DNA of 64,000 nucleotides. Source: Wyeomyia smithii (Eukaryota; Arthropoda; Insecta; Diptera; Culicidae). The notes under the pieces are model-generated. The model was not told where the DNA came from. It ran no database searches and worked only from the letters and a program-made list of their open reading frames with translations. The stretch is from positions 164,830,066 through 164,894,065 of the forward strand of contig NC_073695.1 of NCBI RefSeq assembly GCF_029784165.1. Direction: 5' to 3'. This document shows positions 1-11,785 of this stretch, piece after piece (positions within the stretch are counted from its first letter, which is position 1; each line of letters begins with the position of its first letter). The translations under genes and the position numbers were made by a program.

Positions 1-699
1 TTACGTGGCTTATTCCGCTTGTAGCTATACGATAGATTAAAGTAGCGCTTTCGAGCAAGATCTTTTTTGGTAGCAGATTTCAAGTAGTGAGCAACAACAA
101 TCACGAACTGTACCTAGCCATTACTTATTTTAGATCTGCAGTGTTATCGTTGGTTATGCAAGGTTTTAATTTTTATTTCAAACACGTAAGCAACAAACTG
201 CAAATAAAGATGATTTGAGTTTGATTTCGTGGGTCCTAATCTAAATCTTTTGTGTTTTATTCTGTCGTGAATTTTCACTGATTTACGGTATAATGTGTAC
301 AACTTGCAGGTCGTTACACGGAAAAGGAAAGTGTCCACGTGGACACAATTTTTTCTTCAATAAAAAAATGGATTTCTGCCAAAAAATACACTAGCTTATA
401 AAAGAAATTCTACAGTTATTCTGGTTGTTTGGATCGTTATTAGCTATATTTAAGATAAATTCGGAATAGTTTCATTGTGGCTTCTTCGTTTTTTGGAAAG
501 GACCCTTAAGGACCAAGGGAAGCGGGCTTCCCAAATTACTTCAATGTTTTGTGTAATTTTTATATAAAATGTCAAAATACAACGTGTGTCGAACACAATT
601 GAGTCATAAGGAAAGATGACAAAACATAATTGAACTGTCTGATAATTGTGAAAAAAGGACGCCCAATAAATGTGCTATATACAACGTACATTTTTGCTG
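1..699. other. Unassigned AT-rich sequence
   Basis: I recognise no gene or element. A perfect 16-bp palindrome, GTGTCCACGTGGACAC, lies at 331-346. Its core is the word found in the termini of the PIF-like MITEs further on, so this may be the last trace of such an end. Confidence 0.4.
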
Positions 700-701
700 T
701 A

Positions 702-1878
702 TACTGCCTATAATCGCATACCAGTCCCATATGGATTTTCATCGTTTTTGAGTTAAATATCAGATTCTATCTATTTCTTGCTCTACTATCGATTAAGGAA
801 ACAAAAAAGTATGTTTTATTTGGAAAAGTTAGAAAAAAATGTAAGGTCAATTTGACCCATCTTAATAATAATCGCATATCAGTCCCACTAAATGTTTATC
901 CTGAGTATGGCCATATTTTTTTCTTCAACCTATATAATAAATACTTGGTGGTGTTTTTCAAGTTTTTTACTGTTAAAAAATCATCAAATAAATAATAAAT
1001 GCAAAGGTTATATCGAATAAATTCCACACAAAAGTTAATTTTCAGTAGACACTGAAACTGCAACTTTTTCTGAAAGTTCGTTCCCGAAATGATACTGGTT
1101 TCGTCAATCAGAGGAATAAGAGCCTTGAGCAAAGCTGCTTTCTGTAAGGGGTAATTTCCTGTGGATGATCTCACTTCAAATGATCATTCAAGTTGAAATT
1201 GTCAGAACTCAGAAGAAATCGTTTTTAGTTGCTTAGCTAAAAACAGTTTGTACCTCTTTTCATCGCCGTCGTCTCCCGTCAAGTCACTGTTGTGATGATT
1301 GGAAACTTCCCTTTATCAATACCACTTTTCCAATATGCTAAATGCACGGGCTAATGTGGAATAATTTTATTAGCACGTATTGCGAAACACTGAAGACGTA
1401 AGAAAGGAAACTATTCAGTAGCATATCCAAGACTTCAACCTTTTTTTTTGATTTCTCAACGACGACCTTAAGGTCGGGGTAAGTAATGGGTGGACGTCTC
1501 CGACATTCTCCATGCAGCATATTTAGAAGCTGTCTGCGGCCATAAACGTCTGCCCATATTCAAAATACTTGAGAAAAATATGACTACTCCTAAACCGAGC
1601 GGTTGAAAGTGAGACTGGTATGCGATTATTTTGCTACTCGATGGCCTAAATAATCGCATATCAGTCTTTTCCTTATTTTTCATCGTAATTTTCATGAAAA
1701 AGGCAATTCTTTAATGAAGAAGTTATGATTGAGGTCTATTTCATTACGTTATGACGAAATAATTAAAATAACTCACCTCAAACAGGTGAAATACACAAAA
1801 CTAGAAAAATATATTCAAGCGCTGTTTTCTCAACTCGATGATTTTCCAGATGGGACTGATATGCTATTATAGGCAGTA
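702..1878. mobile_element. TA-flanked MITE with ATAATCGCATA motif
   Basis: The ends are inverted repeats of about 29 bp (TACTGCCTATAATCGCATA at 702; its complement ends at 1878) with about two mismatches, and TA flanks each side (700-701 and 1879-1880). This fits a Tc1/mariner-type MITE. The subterminal word ATAATCGCATATCAGTCCCA recurs inside at 868-887 and 1649-1667 and, inverted, at 1613-1629, which suggests repeated transposase-binding sites. No transposase is visible; short ORFs inside look spurious. Confidence 0.7.
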
Positions 1879-1945
1879 TAGCCAGTAGAAATGGCTCCAC
1901 AAAATAACTTAATATTTTTTTGTTTATTCGTTTGTTTGTTAACAT

Positions 1946-2640
1946 TAGGGTCTCCCAAAAAAATCTATGTTGAAAAAGTCAAGGTGCTCAACCCTAAATT
2001 GAAATGTTATTTATAGTATTTTTGCAGTACATTTCGACTTTGTAATAAATCGTTTTTAGGTTGCCCAAACGTGACTTATGAAAAAATGACTTTTTTATTT
2101 TTGCAGGTTATTTTTGAATTTTTCAAATGGTTTGGTTCAGCATCGCATTCAGTTATTCGACTCACAGTGCCAATTAAGCATCGCAAAAAAGTGAATATTT
2201 CCCATAATTTTTAGATGAAACTCTTTAAAATGCATACGAATGAAATTTTCAGTCTCAAACAGAAATTTTTACTGCAAAGCGGGAGGCTGAGATATTGCCA
2301 TTTTTATATGTGATGGAAATCTAAGCAATTTTACAAATATTTCAAATAACTTCGTCATTTTGGGACATAAAAATTAGCAATTTTCAGAAAGCATGCATTT
2401 TTGGGTGGCTAAATTCGGAAATTTGGATTTTTTTTTGTTTAGAAGAGGATCGAGGAAAATTTTCAGTTCCTTTGATTTGGCGATTTTTCTTACCTTCGAT
2501 GCGTTTTTAGCTTGTTTGTTTTTTTTCCCTGACGTGTTTTTAGTCACCTATAGTTATATTCATGTTGACTTCTTCTGGATTTTGGGGATGTTTTGCCGCA
2601 AAATCTTTCGTGTGCTTTCTTTCTACCTTTAAGAGACGTT
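1946..2640. mobile_element. Half of a foldback hAT-like element
   Basis: The left terminus TAGGGTCTCCCAAAAAAATC and the following roughly 690 bp match the left half of the intact element at 53356-54855, including the GTCAAGGTGCTCA stretch and a block near 2300 about an ageing inverted arm. No right terminus is found, so the copy is truncated. The 79-aa ORF at 2393-2632 lies in this block and has no recognisable product. Confidence 0.7.
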
Positions 2641-2774
2641 AAAAATTTTTTGATACATTTTTGATAGTAATTCTCGGCCTTTTCCTTAAGCTCTATTTTT
2701 GGGATTTTCTTGTTTTTCTGAGAACATATTGAACTGCAACTGAAACATTTGGGCTAAGTATCTATTATACTTTT

Positions 2775-2960
2775 ACTGACTTTTTTATGTTTAATCACTA
2801 AATAAACCATAGAAACAAAGGTTTTCATTTTTTTGCAAGAAAATATTAACGTGAACAAAAAATGGGGGAGCGGTTTTGTCAATGTCCCTAGTTGTCCACA
2901 AGGTAGATGGGGGAGTCAAAAACGACGATTTTCCTGTCCACGTGAAATATGGACGACCCC
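2775..2960. mobile_element. PIF/Harbinger-like MITE fragment
   Basis: The right end, GTCCACGTGAAATATGGACG followed by ACCCC at 2960, is the inverted counterpart of the end at 16657. Homology runs leftwards through ATGTTTAATCACTAAAT near 2790, also present inverted near 16820. The other terminus is missing. Overlapping ORFs here on both strands are translations of the repeat. Confidence 0.6.
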
Positions 2961-3920
2961 TGAGCAGTATAGGACTGGATGTTGGTTATCACGGTGCCCA
3001 ACTTCACAACTTGGTCGCCACATCAAGAACCGATATCCTTTTTTGCTTCGGGAAAGCGTTTTTGATGTTGGCATCCGATTAGGACTCACGTCCACTTCGC
3101 TGCATATTCTAGGCTGAAAATAAAAATACGTACAGTCGCTGAGCAAACACATTGATTCTGTCAGCAAACTCTTAATATTTTGTAACAAAAAATCCTCAAT
3201 TACAGTGTTTAGTCCCACGTCACCATTCCATACAACCCTAGGGCTGTATACCTTGTAGTATTATTAAAAATTGTTTGTCGCTAACATAAAGGTAACGGAT
3301 GTTTAAAGGTTTAAAGGGCTTTTTCCTAAATTCAATCTTTTAATACTGTGCTAACAAAGGTTGAGGTTTTAAAAGCTTGTTTGCCTTTTGAGTGCTTTTA
3401 ATGAACTGTCATAAATGGTTGATAGATTTTGTGCTTCTTCAGTGGTTTCTGCATCAAAGCACCAGGATCAATCCGGGATTTTCTGATTATGTTAATGATA
3501 AGTTTATCCGAGAAAACTCAATCCGCACTCAAAACTCTTTTCATGTTTATTTTTCAATAGAAACATAAACTACCGAATAATCGGTTAGATAAGCAAGACT
3601 TAGTCAGTTTTTCCTGGTTAGTTGAAACACGAAATACTCGATGATTACCGGTTTGGAGAAACGATGATCGCTAGTCTGGAACCGTCGCTTTTCCAATACC
3701 TATCCCAATGGAAAATATTCATTTCCGTAACTATGCGCAAACGACTATCGTCCGTATGTTTATCTAGCTAGCGATCATACCATATAGAAAACTCATCTTA
3801 TAACTCGTTTTCCCGCGTCTTTGCCTCTCGTTGACATTTGCTCAAGTTTAAAAAGAGAAAAAAAACTATTGCGTTGGAAGGCTGGATGACCTCGCGATGC
3901 CCTCCTCCACCAAACATTCA
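2961..3920. other. Unassigned sequence
   Basis: No repeat, RNA gene or coding signal recognised. AT-rich at first, becoming less AT-rich towards 3880, just before the candidate exon. Confidence 0.4.
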
Positions 3921-4025
3921 GCGGTTACAGAGGTACATTCGGCAGCCTCACACTATTCGCAACAACGTTAAATATGGTGATTCTCTTCTATGTGGTATTC
4001 ATCGTTGTTTTTGCCATTTCCTTCG
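3921..4025 (+). other. Candidate exon encoding a membrane segment
   Basis: Between a possible acceptor (pyrimidine-rich CCCTCCTCCACC then ATTCAG at 3915-3920) and a possible donor (GTAACA at 4026), one frame reads GYRGTFGSLTLF, then a hydrophobic run (TTLNMVILFYVVFIVVFAIS) typical of a transmembrane helix. Without splicing the frame ends at a TGA just after 4035. I cannot name the protein. The region is GC-richer than its surroundings and not visibly repeated in the window. It may equally be a chance frame. Confidence 0.22.
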
Positions 4026-7000
4026 GTAACAATCCATGAGCTGCAGTAAGAGGTAGCAGGGTTTATTCATCTGTTTCCCATGAGGCCCATCTGCGCTATT
4101 CGACGGATCTTCGGGCGCATGGTGATTGTACTATTAGTTGCAGCATCACCACCAGGCCGCTCGTAATTGTAAGAGCGGTTCGTGTTGGTCTACTTGGGCT
4201 TCTTTCGCTTTTGTTGCGATTTTGTTGGATAGTCGTCTAGTTGGATGGATTTTGGACACATAACTATCTTTCTTTACTGTAATCCGTTAATTAAGTATGA
4301 TTGACTTGCTGAACATTTCATCAGCAAAAAAAAATCGAATAAAATTATTCTCAGAATCGGTTTTGGCAATTAAAGTGATAAGGTTATATAGTGAATTGAA
4401 AGACTTCATATCTGTTTCATACTTCAAAGGTTTTGAGCTATTGATGTGTGAACCAAATGATTGTAAAAACTATTTATTATTTATTTTTGTCGGTAAGCTG
4501 ATATATCCACCACATACTATTTCGAACTATTTAGACGTATATTGCAGTCATTTTTCATTGAATTTGAATGGTCTTAATCAGAATCAGATATTTATAAGAT
4601 AAAATAAATGCCAATTTTCGTAAAATTGAAATGTTTGAAATTGAATCAGAATGGTGTTATTGCTCCAAGTTATGCCAATCTAACTTTCGTTTGATATTCA
4701 AAGTTTCGTTTTGCTGTGGAATGATTTCTGTTCCTGTCAAATGAAGATTTTATATTTATTGGCTCAAGTGTAGGTTTCCAAACTTCAGCAGATCCGGATG
4801 CACGAATCATTTACCAACAATCTAATTGAATGTATTTTGAGATCCAACAAAATAATTGCAAATAACTTAGTATTGCGGCATATTCTAATATTCAAGGTTC
4901 TGATTCGAAAACTCTACAAACGTGGTCTTATGTTAACCATGCGGACGCGCCTTCGCAAATAATAATAGCACATTGAAAAATATATTTTTTCCTTCCAAGA
5001 ATTTTGATCTATTTTGGCATAAAATCTACCATCTTCTATTATGAATTTATTTAGCGAAGTGTTTAAGAAGCACACCGAAACGAAATTTAAGAATTGACGA
5101 AGATTTCTTTAAGAAAAATAGACAGAATGAAGAGGAAAACTTATATTTTCGCGAAAATAACAATTTCATGCAGAAGAAAAGAGTCTAAATTAAGTAATGT
5201 TATCTGAAATGCACTTCAGCTTAGAGAAAACCATTATTTTACTAAAAACTAAATACTAAATTTTACTAAATATAAACTGAAAGCGAAAAAATCGTGAACT
5301 AGGATTCGCAGAAACCTTTAAAGTTACAACAAAAAACCCAAATTTAAGAAATCTGTACTTTGAATACAATCGTAAATAGGTATAACGGAAATTCGTAACT
5401 TTTGACCACCACAAAATAGTAAGCAGCAAAGTTTTTTTTGAATCGGCCAGCAAATTTTTTTTGTCTGCAAAAAATTTCATGTTCAAAGATTTTGCGTGAC
5501 GTAACCACTTTTTTATAATGAACGTTATAACACTGTCTTTCTAAATTTTGGGTTACAGATTTTCTACAAGGGTGTTTTCTCTAATAAAACCTTTTGAATA
5601 GTTGAATCTCTACAAATCTCAAATAAAACTAATACTTTTAATTAGGAAGAAAAAACAGAACACTTGAGTTCAAGAATATGAAATATAATAATAATATAAC
5701 ACTCCGAAAACATTGTACATCTTATTTGTTTTCATACCCTTTTGCTCATTGTGCTGATCTTCATTTCACCCTGTATCATTGCGTGTAGAAAAATTTCAGC
5801 GAAGCCGCATTTCAATAGATGAGTATATACTGGCAAAGTTTTGCGCCTTTTCCCATTTTAAAACGGTGTCTGTCACAAGTTCTTTACGTTCCTAACAAAC
5901 TTGTCGGAGCAAGCGCGAAACTGTGGCTCACTAGTAGTAAATGGAAAACAGCATTACATGGAGCTCTGATGCATCTTTTGCATTCGCTCTGTAGGTCTTG
6001 GAGCTGCTTTACAACATCCTCAACAATATCTAGAAGCGGCCGTACTTGTGAAAGGTGAATGAATGGAGCGAATGAATGAATAGCCCAATCCATGGCTATA
6101 CTGAGAGCGAAAAACTGAGAGAATCATAGATGAGAAACATAATTTGTCTGGCTAAAACTTTATAGTTTACGATGCACGGGGCAGTTGTTTTGAAACAGCT
6201 ATCCAGTGTAATTTTTCAAACGAAACATTCTGATGTTGGTTGCGACAGTGTGCAGACGTTCCTCTCCATCGTTTTATCCGTATCTTTTCGAATGTGTAGA
6301 ATTGTTCGTTGGCCGCCAAGATTTGCTGGTGATTTTCTTTAGTTGGTGCTATAAGGGGATACAGTGGAGAAAAGTGAATTCCAACTTGCACGGATTATTC
6401 AATAATTTTCTACTCCATTGAAAAAGTAGCTGGAAAATCTGTTACAGTGAATATAGCATTTAATGTGATACACATGTAAAGCAAAAAGTAACGCATGATC
6501 TTTACAGTAACCACAGAGTGAAAAGTGTTTTCTACGTGAAAATCTGTCATCGCAATATTTCAACCGCTCCTTCGATATATCCGATATATATTGAGTACTG
6601 CTTCTGTTAGAATTTTTGGATGCAGTAAAAGTTTTTAAGTTCAACAGGAAGTAGTTGATTCCCTGCATTTGGAAACAAACATCTGGATTGTAAAAAAATA
6701 ACATATGGTATAGCGGATTATTGCAGTGTCCACTGATTGGGTAGGTTAAATTTATTTATTTTTTACTTTATCTATTTTTTATGCCCTGTACTCGAATATC
6801 AATTATTGATTCTTCTCACATAAAAATAGTGTCACATCCTAGTCACTGAATGTAAGAAACCTTCGAACAATTAGATCCATTCGTTTTTCATAGATTGTAG
6901 AAATATAATACACTGAAACCATTTGTTACGCAGTTTTTTTATGTGGCTTTTCCGAGCCGATTTTGAAATTTACGCGGTTTTTATGATTAAAACGTGACTC

Positions 7001-7744
7001 CAGTGAAATATTATTATATCTTTCTAGCATACGTTTATTTAGCACAAAATGATATAAAAATAACTTTATTATGAAAAATGTTGCGAATTTTTTTTATGCT
7101 AACCCTTTTGATAAATTGATAGAAACTGGATCTATAGAACAATCAAACGTATAGATAAAAAAGACGTGGTATTGCACACTACTGGTCTAAAGAATACTAC
7201 TAATCTAGTGAACAAATTGATACATTTTCAAACTTTTCGGTTGAGGTCGCGGTATAAGTAATAATCAGGCCGGATTTTTTTTATTTTACTGCATCGTTCC
7301 AGGTTAATATTTTTGCAAATGAATAATTAAAAGAATAAGTAATTTTTTGGTGCGATATTAAGTTGGCTCGATTTTAGTGGTCTTGATTTGTTTTTTTTAT
7401 GTATTTTGAAAATGTTTTTGTTTTGCCATATTCAGTCTGTTTCAATGACATTAGAAAATGGGGTTAGAACTAAGATTTTTATAGCTTTAGTTAAAGAAAC
7501 TCTGTTTTTTATATACAATATCAGTTTGGTTTTCCATAGCAAAAAGTATTTTAACAGTTAACGAGCAAAATCGCCCCAAATGACTTGGAAATACGCAAAA
7601 ATTTCACCGACCATTTTTTATTTGAATGGAGCTATGCTTAGCAAACTGAGCATTTTTCATAAATAGAGATGTTTTCACACCCATGAGTTAGTTTCTAAAA
7701 GAGTGTATGCATTTTGGCATATTTTTTGTTCAAAGCATTGAAGC
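4026..7744. other. Unassigned AT-rich stretch
   Basis: No recognisable element. Short ORFs (for example 101 aa at 4297-4602 and 101 aa on the minus strand at 6399-6704) have low complexity and no family signature. On the minus strand, 5940-6052 reads RPLLDIVEDVVKQLQDLQSE and onward between a possible CACAAG acceptor and a GTGAGC donor: a weak exon candidate. Around 6930-6990 there is a decayed TTTACGCGG stretch resembling the MITE at 29225. Confidence 0.35.
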
Positions 7745-8640
7745 TCAGAAACCGTTGGCTGCATAGAAAAACTGTCTGAGAATGAGTTTAACAAAAATAA
7801 AAAAGATCACTAAATTTCAATTTAAAAAAGAGTTGATTCTTTTTATTTTTTTTAAGGAAACTTGAAGTTATTACAGGACTTTGAAAATAAGTCCAGGGTG
7901 GAGAAATCAAAATCAAATTTAATTTATTATCAAAGATTAATTTTTCGAAACAAATGCAACATTTTTCAAATTATTTGTCTTCTAATGATTTTTAAAGATT
8001 TAGACTAAGATTTAAGTATTTTTTTAGACTGTAGATCATCAATTCAGTTTCTTATAATAATAAAACCCGAAAATTATTATTTGATTATTATATGAAGATA
8101 TCATTTAAAACATTTTAACCCTTTTCTTGAGAACCGTTCGTCCAACCGTCTTGTTGTTAAAAAATGAATTGCATAATAATGATCATACATTGCAATGAAC
8201 TTATGGTTTTTTCTTGAGAACCAAGGGCAAATTAAGGAAAACGTTCATTTTTCTAATAGTAAAAAAATTTCGAACTAAATTTCAAAATAACAAAAACCGA
8301 TACATTTATGTAGAATGTTAACTACCAAGACCTTTTAGATTTAAAATGACTGTCTAATTTTTTTTTTAAATCATTAGATTACAAATATTTTGAAAAATGT
8401 TGAAATTATAATTTATTTAAAAAATTATCTTCCATAAACAATTTGATTTTATCTCTCCGTCCTGGACTTCTTTTAAAAGTTCCTTTACAAAAATTCAACT
8501 CTTTTTTATAGTGTTTTTTTCAATTTTGGTTTTAGTCAGAATAATTTTTTTTGTTGTGTATTTTTTTATGAGGCATTATTAATTCCCTACAACTCATTCT
8601 CAGGCAGTTTTTCTGAACAACTAACGCACAGTGGTTTGAA
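7745..8640. repeat. Diverged long inverted repeat
   Basis: Sequence from about 7750 to 8010 reappears, inverted and diverged, at about 8385-8640. Matching words include AAAAACTGTCTGAGAATGAG against CTCATTCTCAGGCAGTTTTT, and AAAAAAGAGTTGA, AAGTCCAGGGTGGAGA and CATTTTTCAAA. The arms are about 260 bp with a spacer of about 375 bp. It looks like an old foldback or long-TIR element; no target duplication could be placed. Confidence 0.65.
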
Positions 8641-8950
8641 AGCAGAAACTCGTGAACTTAATTATTTTCCGACGTTGAAATACATTGAAACCTTTTTTTT
8701 TATTTTTATTTTTCATCTTCTGGAATATTCGCCATTTTGTTTTTAAGATAAAAGTGTATTTCATAAAAATAACTTTTTCATTTCAACCGATTGAGAAAGT
8801 ATGTGTTCTACAATATTGTAGTACTTGAAATTTCAATTAAGTATGCCTAAGACCTCAAGTTACCATGACTTCAATTTACTGAGATATGAGATGTCCTTTG
8901 ACAGCAGTACTTTAAAATTATTAATTTGTATTCGAGCTGTTGATAGAATC

Positions 8951-9055
8951 TTTACACTTTACATTACAGTTTTAATCTATTTCACTTTCTAATTCTATCA
9001 CTTTTCTATCAGTGATAGAAATAAAAAGTGAAGTAGATTGAAAGTGTAATGTAAA
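8951..9055. repeat. Long hairpin (inverted repeat)
   Basis: TTTACACTTTACATTAC (8951) and TCTATTTCACTTT are mirrored by AAAGTGAAGTAGA and GAAAGTGTAATGTAAA (to 9055). At the centre, TTCTATCA pairs with TGATAGAA. A transcript would fold into a stem of about 45 bp. The function is unknown; it may be a MITE remnant. Confidence 0.6.
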
Positions 9056-9063
9056 AACCTTAA

Positions 9064-9485
9064 ATTAGTTTTTTGGACTTTTCTATACTTTACCCACATT
9101 ATATTACTAGGGTATGTTCAGCAATGTTTGAAAAAATAGTAAAACAAACAGTGCTATAGACCCTAAAGCGCGTACATTTCATCTATAGGAGATACAATGA
9201 TTGTTAAGTTGAATCAACCCCTTTTTCAGAATGTTATTACTAAGCAATCTACAAACCTCTGCACTTGCAACAAATTCCATCTGGAAGCCGAAAGTTTGCT
9301 CTTTAATAATTTGTGGAGATTCAGAGTATCCGTTAGTAGCCCGAAATTTGCGGTGGATTTTAGTATCTTTCGATTGTTGATTCCTTAAATTAGTTTCTTA
9401 AATTTATCTATATTTTATCCATCTTATATGACTTAGGCATGCTTAGCAAAGTTTTAGATAGCAGTGAAATGAACAACCTTTGTTG
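9064..9485. repeat. Pair of diverged direct repeats
   Basis: About 55-60 bp at 9064-9125 (TTTCTATACTTTACCCACAT and GTATGTTCAGCAATG) recur, diverged, at 9390-9455 (TATCTATATTTTATCCATCT and GCATGCTTAGCAAAG), offset about 327 bp. The 63-aa ORF between them (9197-9388) has no recognisable signature. Confidence 0.45.
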
Positions 9486-9489
9486 AATA

Positions 9490-10493
9490 TACCAAAATGC
9501 ATGGTGCAATACAACGTGAGATATTATCAGCGAACTCTCCTGATCTGTTAATATAGTACGCTGTATAAGCATCTTGGCTCATTTTATTGACCTTATTTGA
9601 GTTATATATGTAAATACGTATGAAAAGTTTCATTTAAATAAGAAATGGTCGATATTCGACCAGAAGTCAGTTGATGCGATTTTACTCTAATAATCGTTTT
9701 AAGCAGATCGACAACATTTTATTTTCTAATAAGACTTGCAGATAGTAATCGAATACGTATCTGTAAAAAGAGAATAAAATTTTTAAGGTAGAATTGACTG
9801 CATTTTTTATCGCAAACGCTAAGTCAAGTAGTGGTCGAATAAAGCTAATTAATAATTGAAACGCTCTGGTGTTCAAATTCGCTAGAAGCATTAGTCATTA
9901 GATTATTTCACCATTTTGATCACGTTATTTATTGAACCTCTAGAATGCTTTTTAAACTAACTTTTTCAATAAGTTACATGATGCTCGTTAAAACTTGGTT
10001 GAAAGTTAAGCGGTCTTACTTTATATAAATTATAGCCATTTGTTGTTCATCTGTTCAAAAACCTTTCACACTGCTAGTGTTAGTTGCAATTCGTTTGCTC
10101 TATTTTCTTTTCCAGTAGAAAACACTAAACTATTGTTTTGGGTATTCGCGTTTCTAAGTTTAATAGCATTCTGTGTCAGTGGCATATTTGGCCTTAAGTT
10201 TGCACAAACTAGCAGAGTTCCTTTGATTTTTCTATTGGTGGACCATCGGTATGTTTTCATTTTAAAACCGAAAATTTGCAAAAAATGTTTCAGACTTAAA
10301 AAAAAAGTTAAAATAAACAGTCCAACAGACAAAATGAGAGTGCGCTATAATTTTTTTTTCCTTTGTTTTCTACACAGTAAGAAAACTTTATGTCGAATCG
10401 CATGTAAAAGATTGCCTCCATCGCCTCGGATGAAAAATTTCTCAACATTCTACGTAAATTTAAATGATATTGCACGTAACTTTCAAACAAATA
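9490..10493. other. Unassigned AT-rich stretch
   Basis: No element recognised. The 185-aa ORF at 10040-10597 runs from here into the PIF-like fragment that follows, so its C-terminal part is translated repeat; it has no family signature. Confidence 0.4.
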
Positions 10494-10594
10494 ATGTCCA
10501 TGGTCCATACAAAATATTTAAAATTTATATGGGCAGTTGTCCACGGAGGGGGGGGGTCAAAATCGTCAAAAATCTGTGGAACGTGGATGGCCCC
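10494..10594. mobile_element. PIF/Harbinger-like MITE fragment
   Basis: It matches the right two-thirds of the complete 169-bp MITE at 36763-36931: ATGTCCATGGTCC, then GGCAGTTGTCCACGGAGG with a G tract, GGGTCAAAATCGT, and the terminus ACGTGGATGGCCCC ending at 10594. TAA follows, fitting a TWA target. The left inverted terminus is missing. Confidence 0.65.
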
Positions 10595-11149
10595 TAAACT
10601 ACAAAAGGTTACGTAGTTTTCAACAACAAAAAAAAGAATTACTGAATTTGAGCTTTTCTAGATAATTATTTATTTTTTCTTTTAACTTTCACCTTCAAAA
10701 AAAAATTTTTTTTTCTAGTGTATATTATTTTCAGACTTCCAATTCATTTAATATATTTATATAAAAAAATTTGACCCGTATTTAATAGCATGTTATATTT
10801 ATTGACTGAAGGAGTGCCATATAGAGTTCTCCAAGTGAAAACACACGAACACTACGACACGGCCTGCTTTAAACTGTATATTGAAATTTGTGAGAGTGTG
10901 AATCAAACTCGGTAATTTTTTATTTTCTCTTTTAGATGACAGTTCTCACAGGTGACAAAAAATTCTTACAGCTAACAAATAAAAATCGAATACATCGCAC
11001 TAATACAAACGCGCCTGGAGAACTCTATATTAAAATGAATAATACTTACCATGTATACGTACTAAAATATAACCTATGTGTGTACCAAAATATTACCTTA
11101 AATTCGATGACAAATTGATAAACTTGTAATAAATAATGTGTCAACCGAT
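10595..11149. other. Unassigned AT-rich stretch
   Basis: Nothing recognised apart from short AT-rich ORFs; this is the flank into which the SINE inserted. Confidence 0.4.
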
Positions 11150-11162
11150 AACCTCCGCAATT

Positions 11163-11727
11163 GGGCCTAGTGTGGTTGGTAACGTCTCCGCCAACCACGC
11201 TCGACGCCTGGGTTCGAATCCCACCGCCGACATAGGTGTCGATGGTTGTGAGGTGGCGTGATCCACTCACAACCAACCCAGCTGGTCTAGATTCAATCCT
11301 AGCCGACACCGGGAGATTTTCTGAGGCGAAAAATCTCTGGGATCACGCCTTCCATCGCATGAGGAAGTAAAGCCGTTGGCGCCGGTCCGTTAATAAACGG
11401 GTCCGCCAACCACGCTCGACGCCTGGGTTCGAATCCCACCGCCGACATAGGTGTCAATGGTTGTGAGGTGGCGTGATCCACTCACAACCAACCCAGCTGG
11501 TCTAGATTCAATCCTAGCCGACACCGGGAGATTTTCTGAGGCGAAAAATCTCTGGGATCACGCCTTCCATCGCATGAGGAAGTAAAGCCGTTGGCGCCGG
11601 TCCGTTAATAAACGGGTCGTGAGTTAGGGTCCTGGGTGTGGAGTCGCCTCCCTGGGCGTCGGTGATTGGCCACAACAGTGGCGGAACTAGACCGACGGAA
11701 AATAAGCGAGAATAAAAATAAAAAAAA
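11163..11727 (+). mobile_element. tRNA-derived SINE with internal duplication
   Basis: The 5' end carries an A-box-like segment (TAGTGTGGTTGG) and a B box matching the tRNA consensus (GGTTCGAATCC at 11211-11221), so RNA polymerase III transcription is expected in an active copy. It ends in an A-rich tail. A 14-bp target duplication, AACCTCCGCAATTG, lies at 11150-11163 and 11726-11739. The 215-bp body starting TCCGCCAACCACGCTCGACG at 11187 is repeated from 11402, so the element has two B boxes but one A box. It resembles SINEs such as Feilai of Aedes; that name is a memory-based guess. Confidence 0.85.
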
Positions 11728-11785
11728 CCTCCGCAATTGTAACACTTGGAAAATAAACTAAAAATATTAACGATAAACTAAAAAA

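Noticed and set aside
4297..4602. 101-aa ORF as a small gene
   Set aside because: AT-rich codons, no domain, no promoter or conservation evidence available.
10040..10597. 185-aa ORF as a gene
   Set aside because: The C-terminal third is translated PIF-like repeat, the rest is AT-rich without any family signature or repeat-free support.
11163..11235. Functional tRNA gene
   Set aside because: Only A- and B-box-like segments are present; no cloverleaf with anticodon arm, and the copy has a SINE tail and target duplications.
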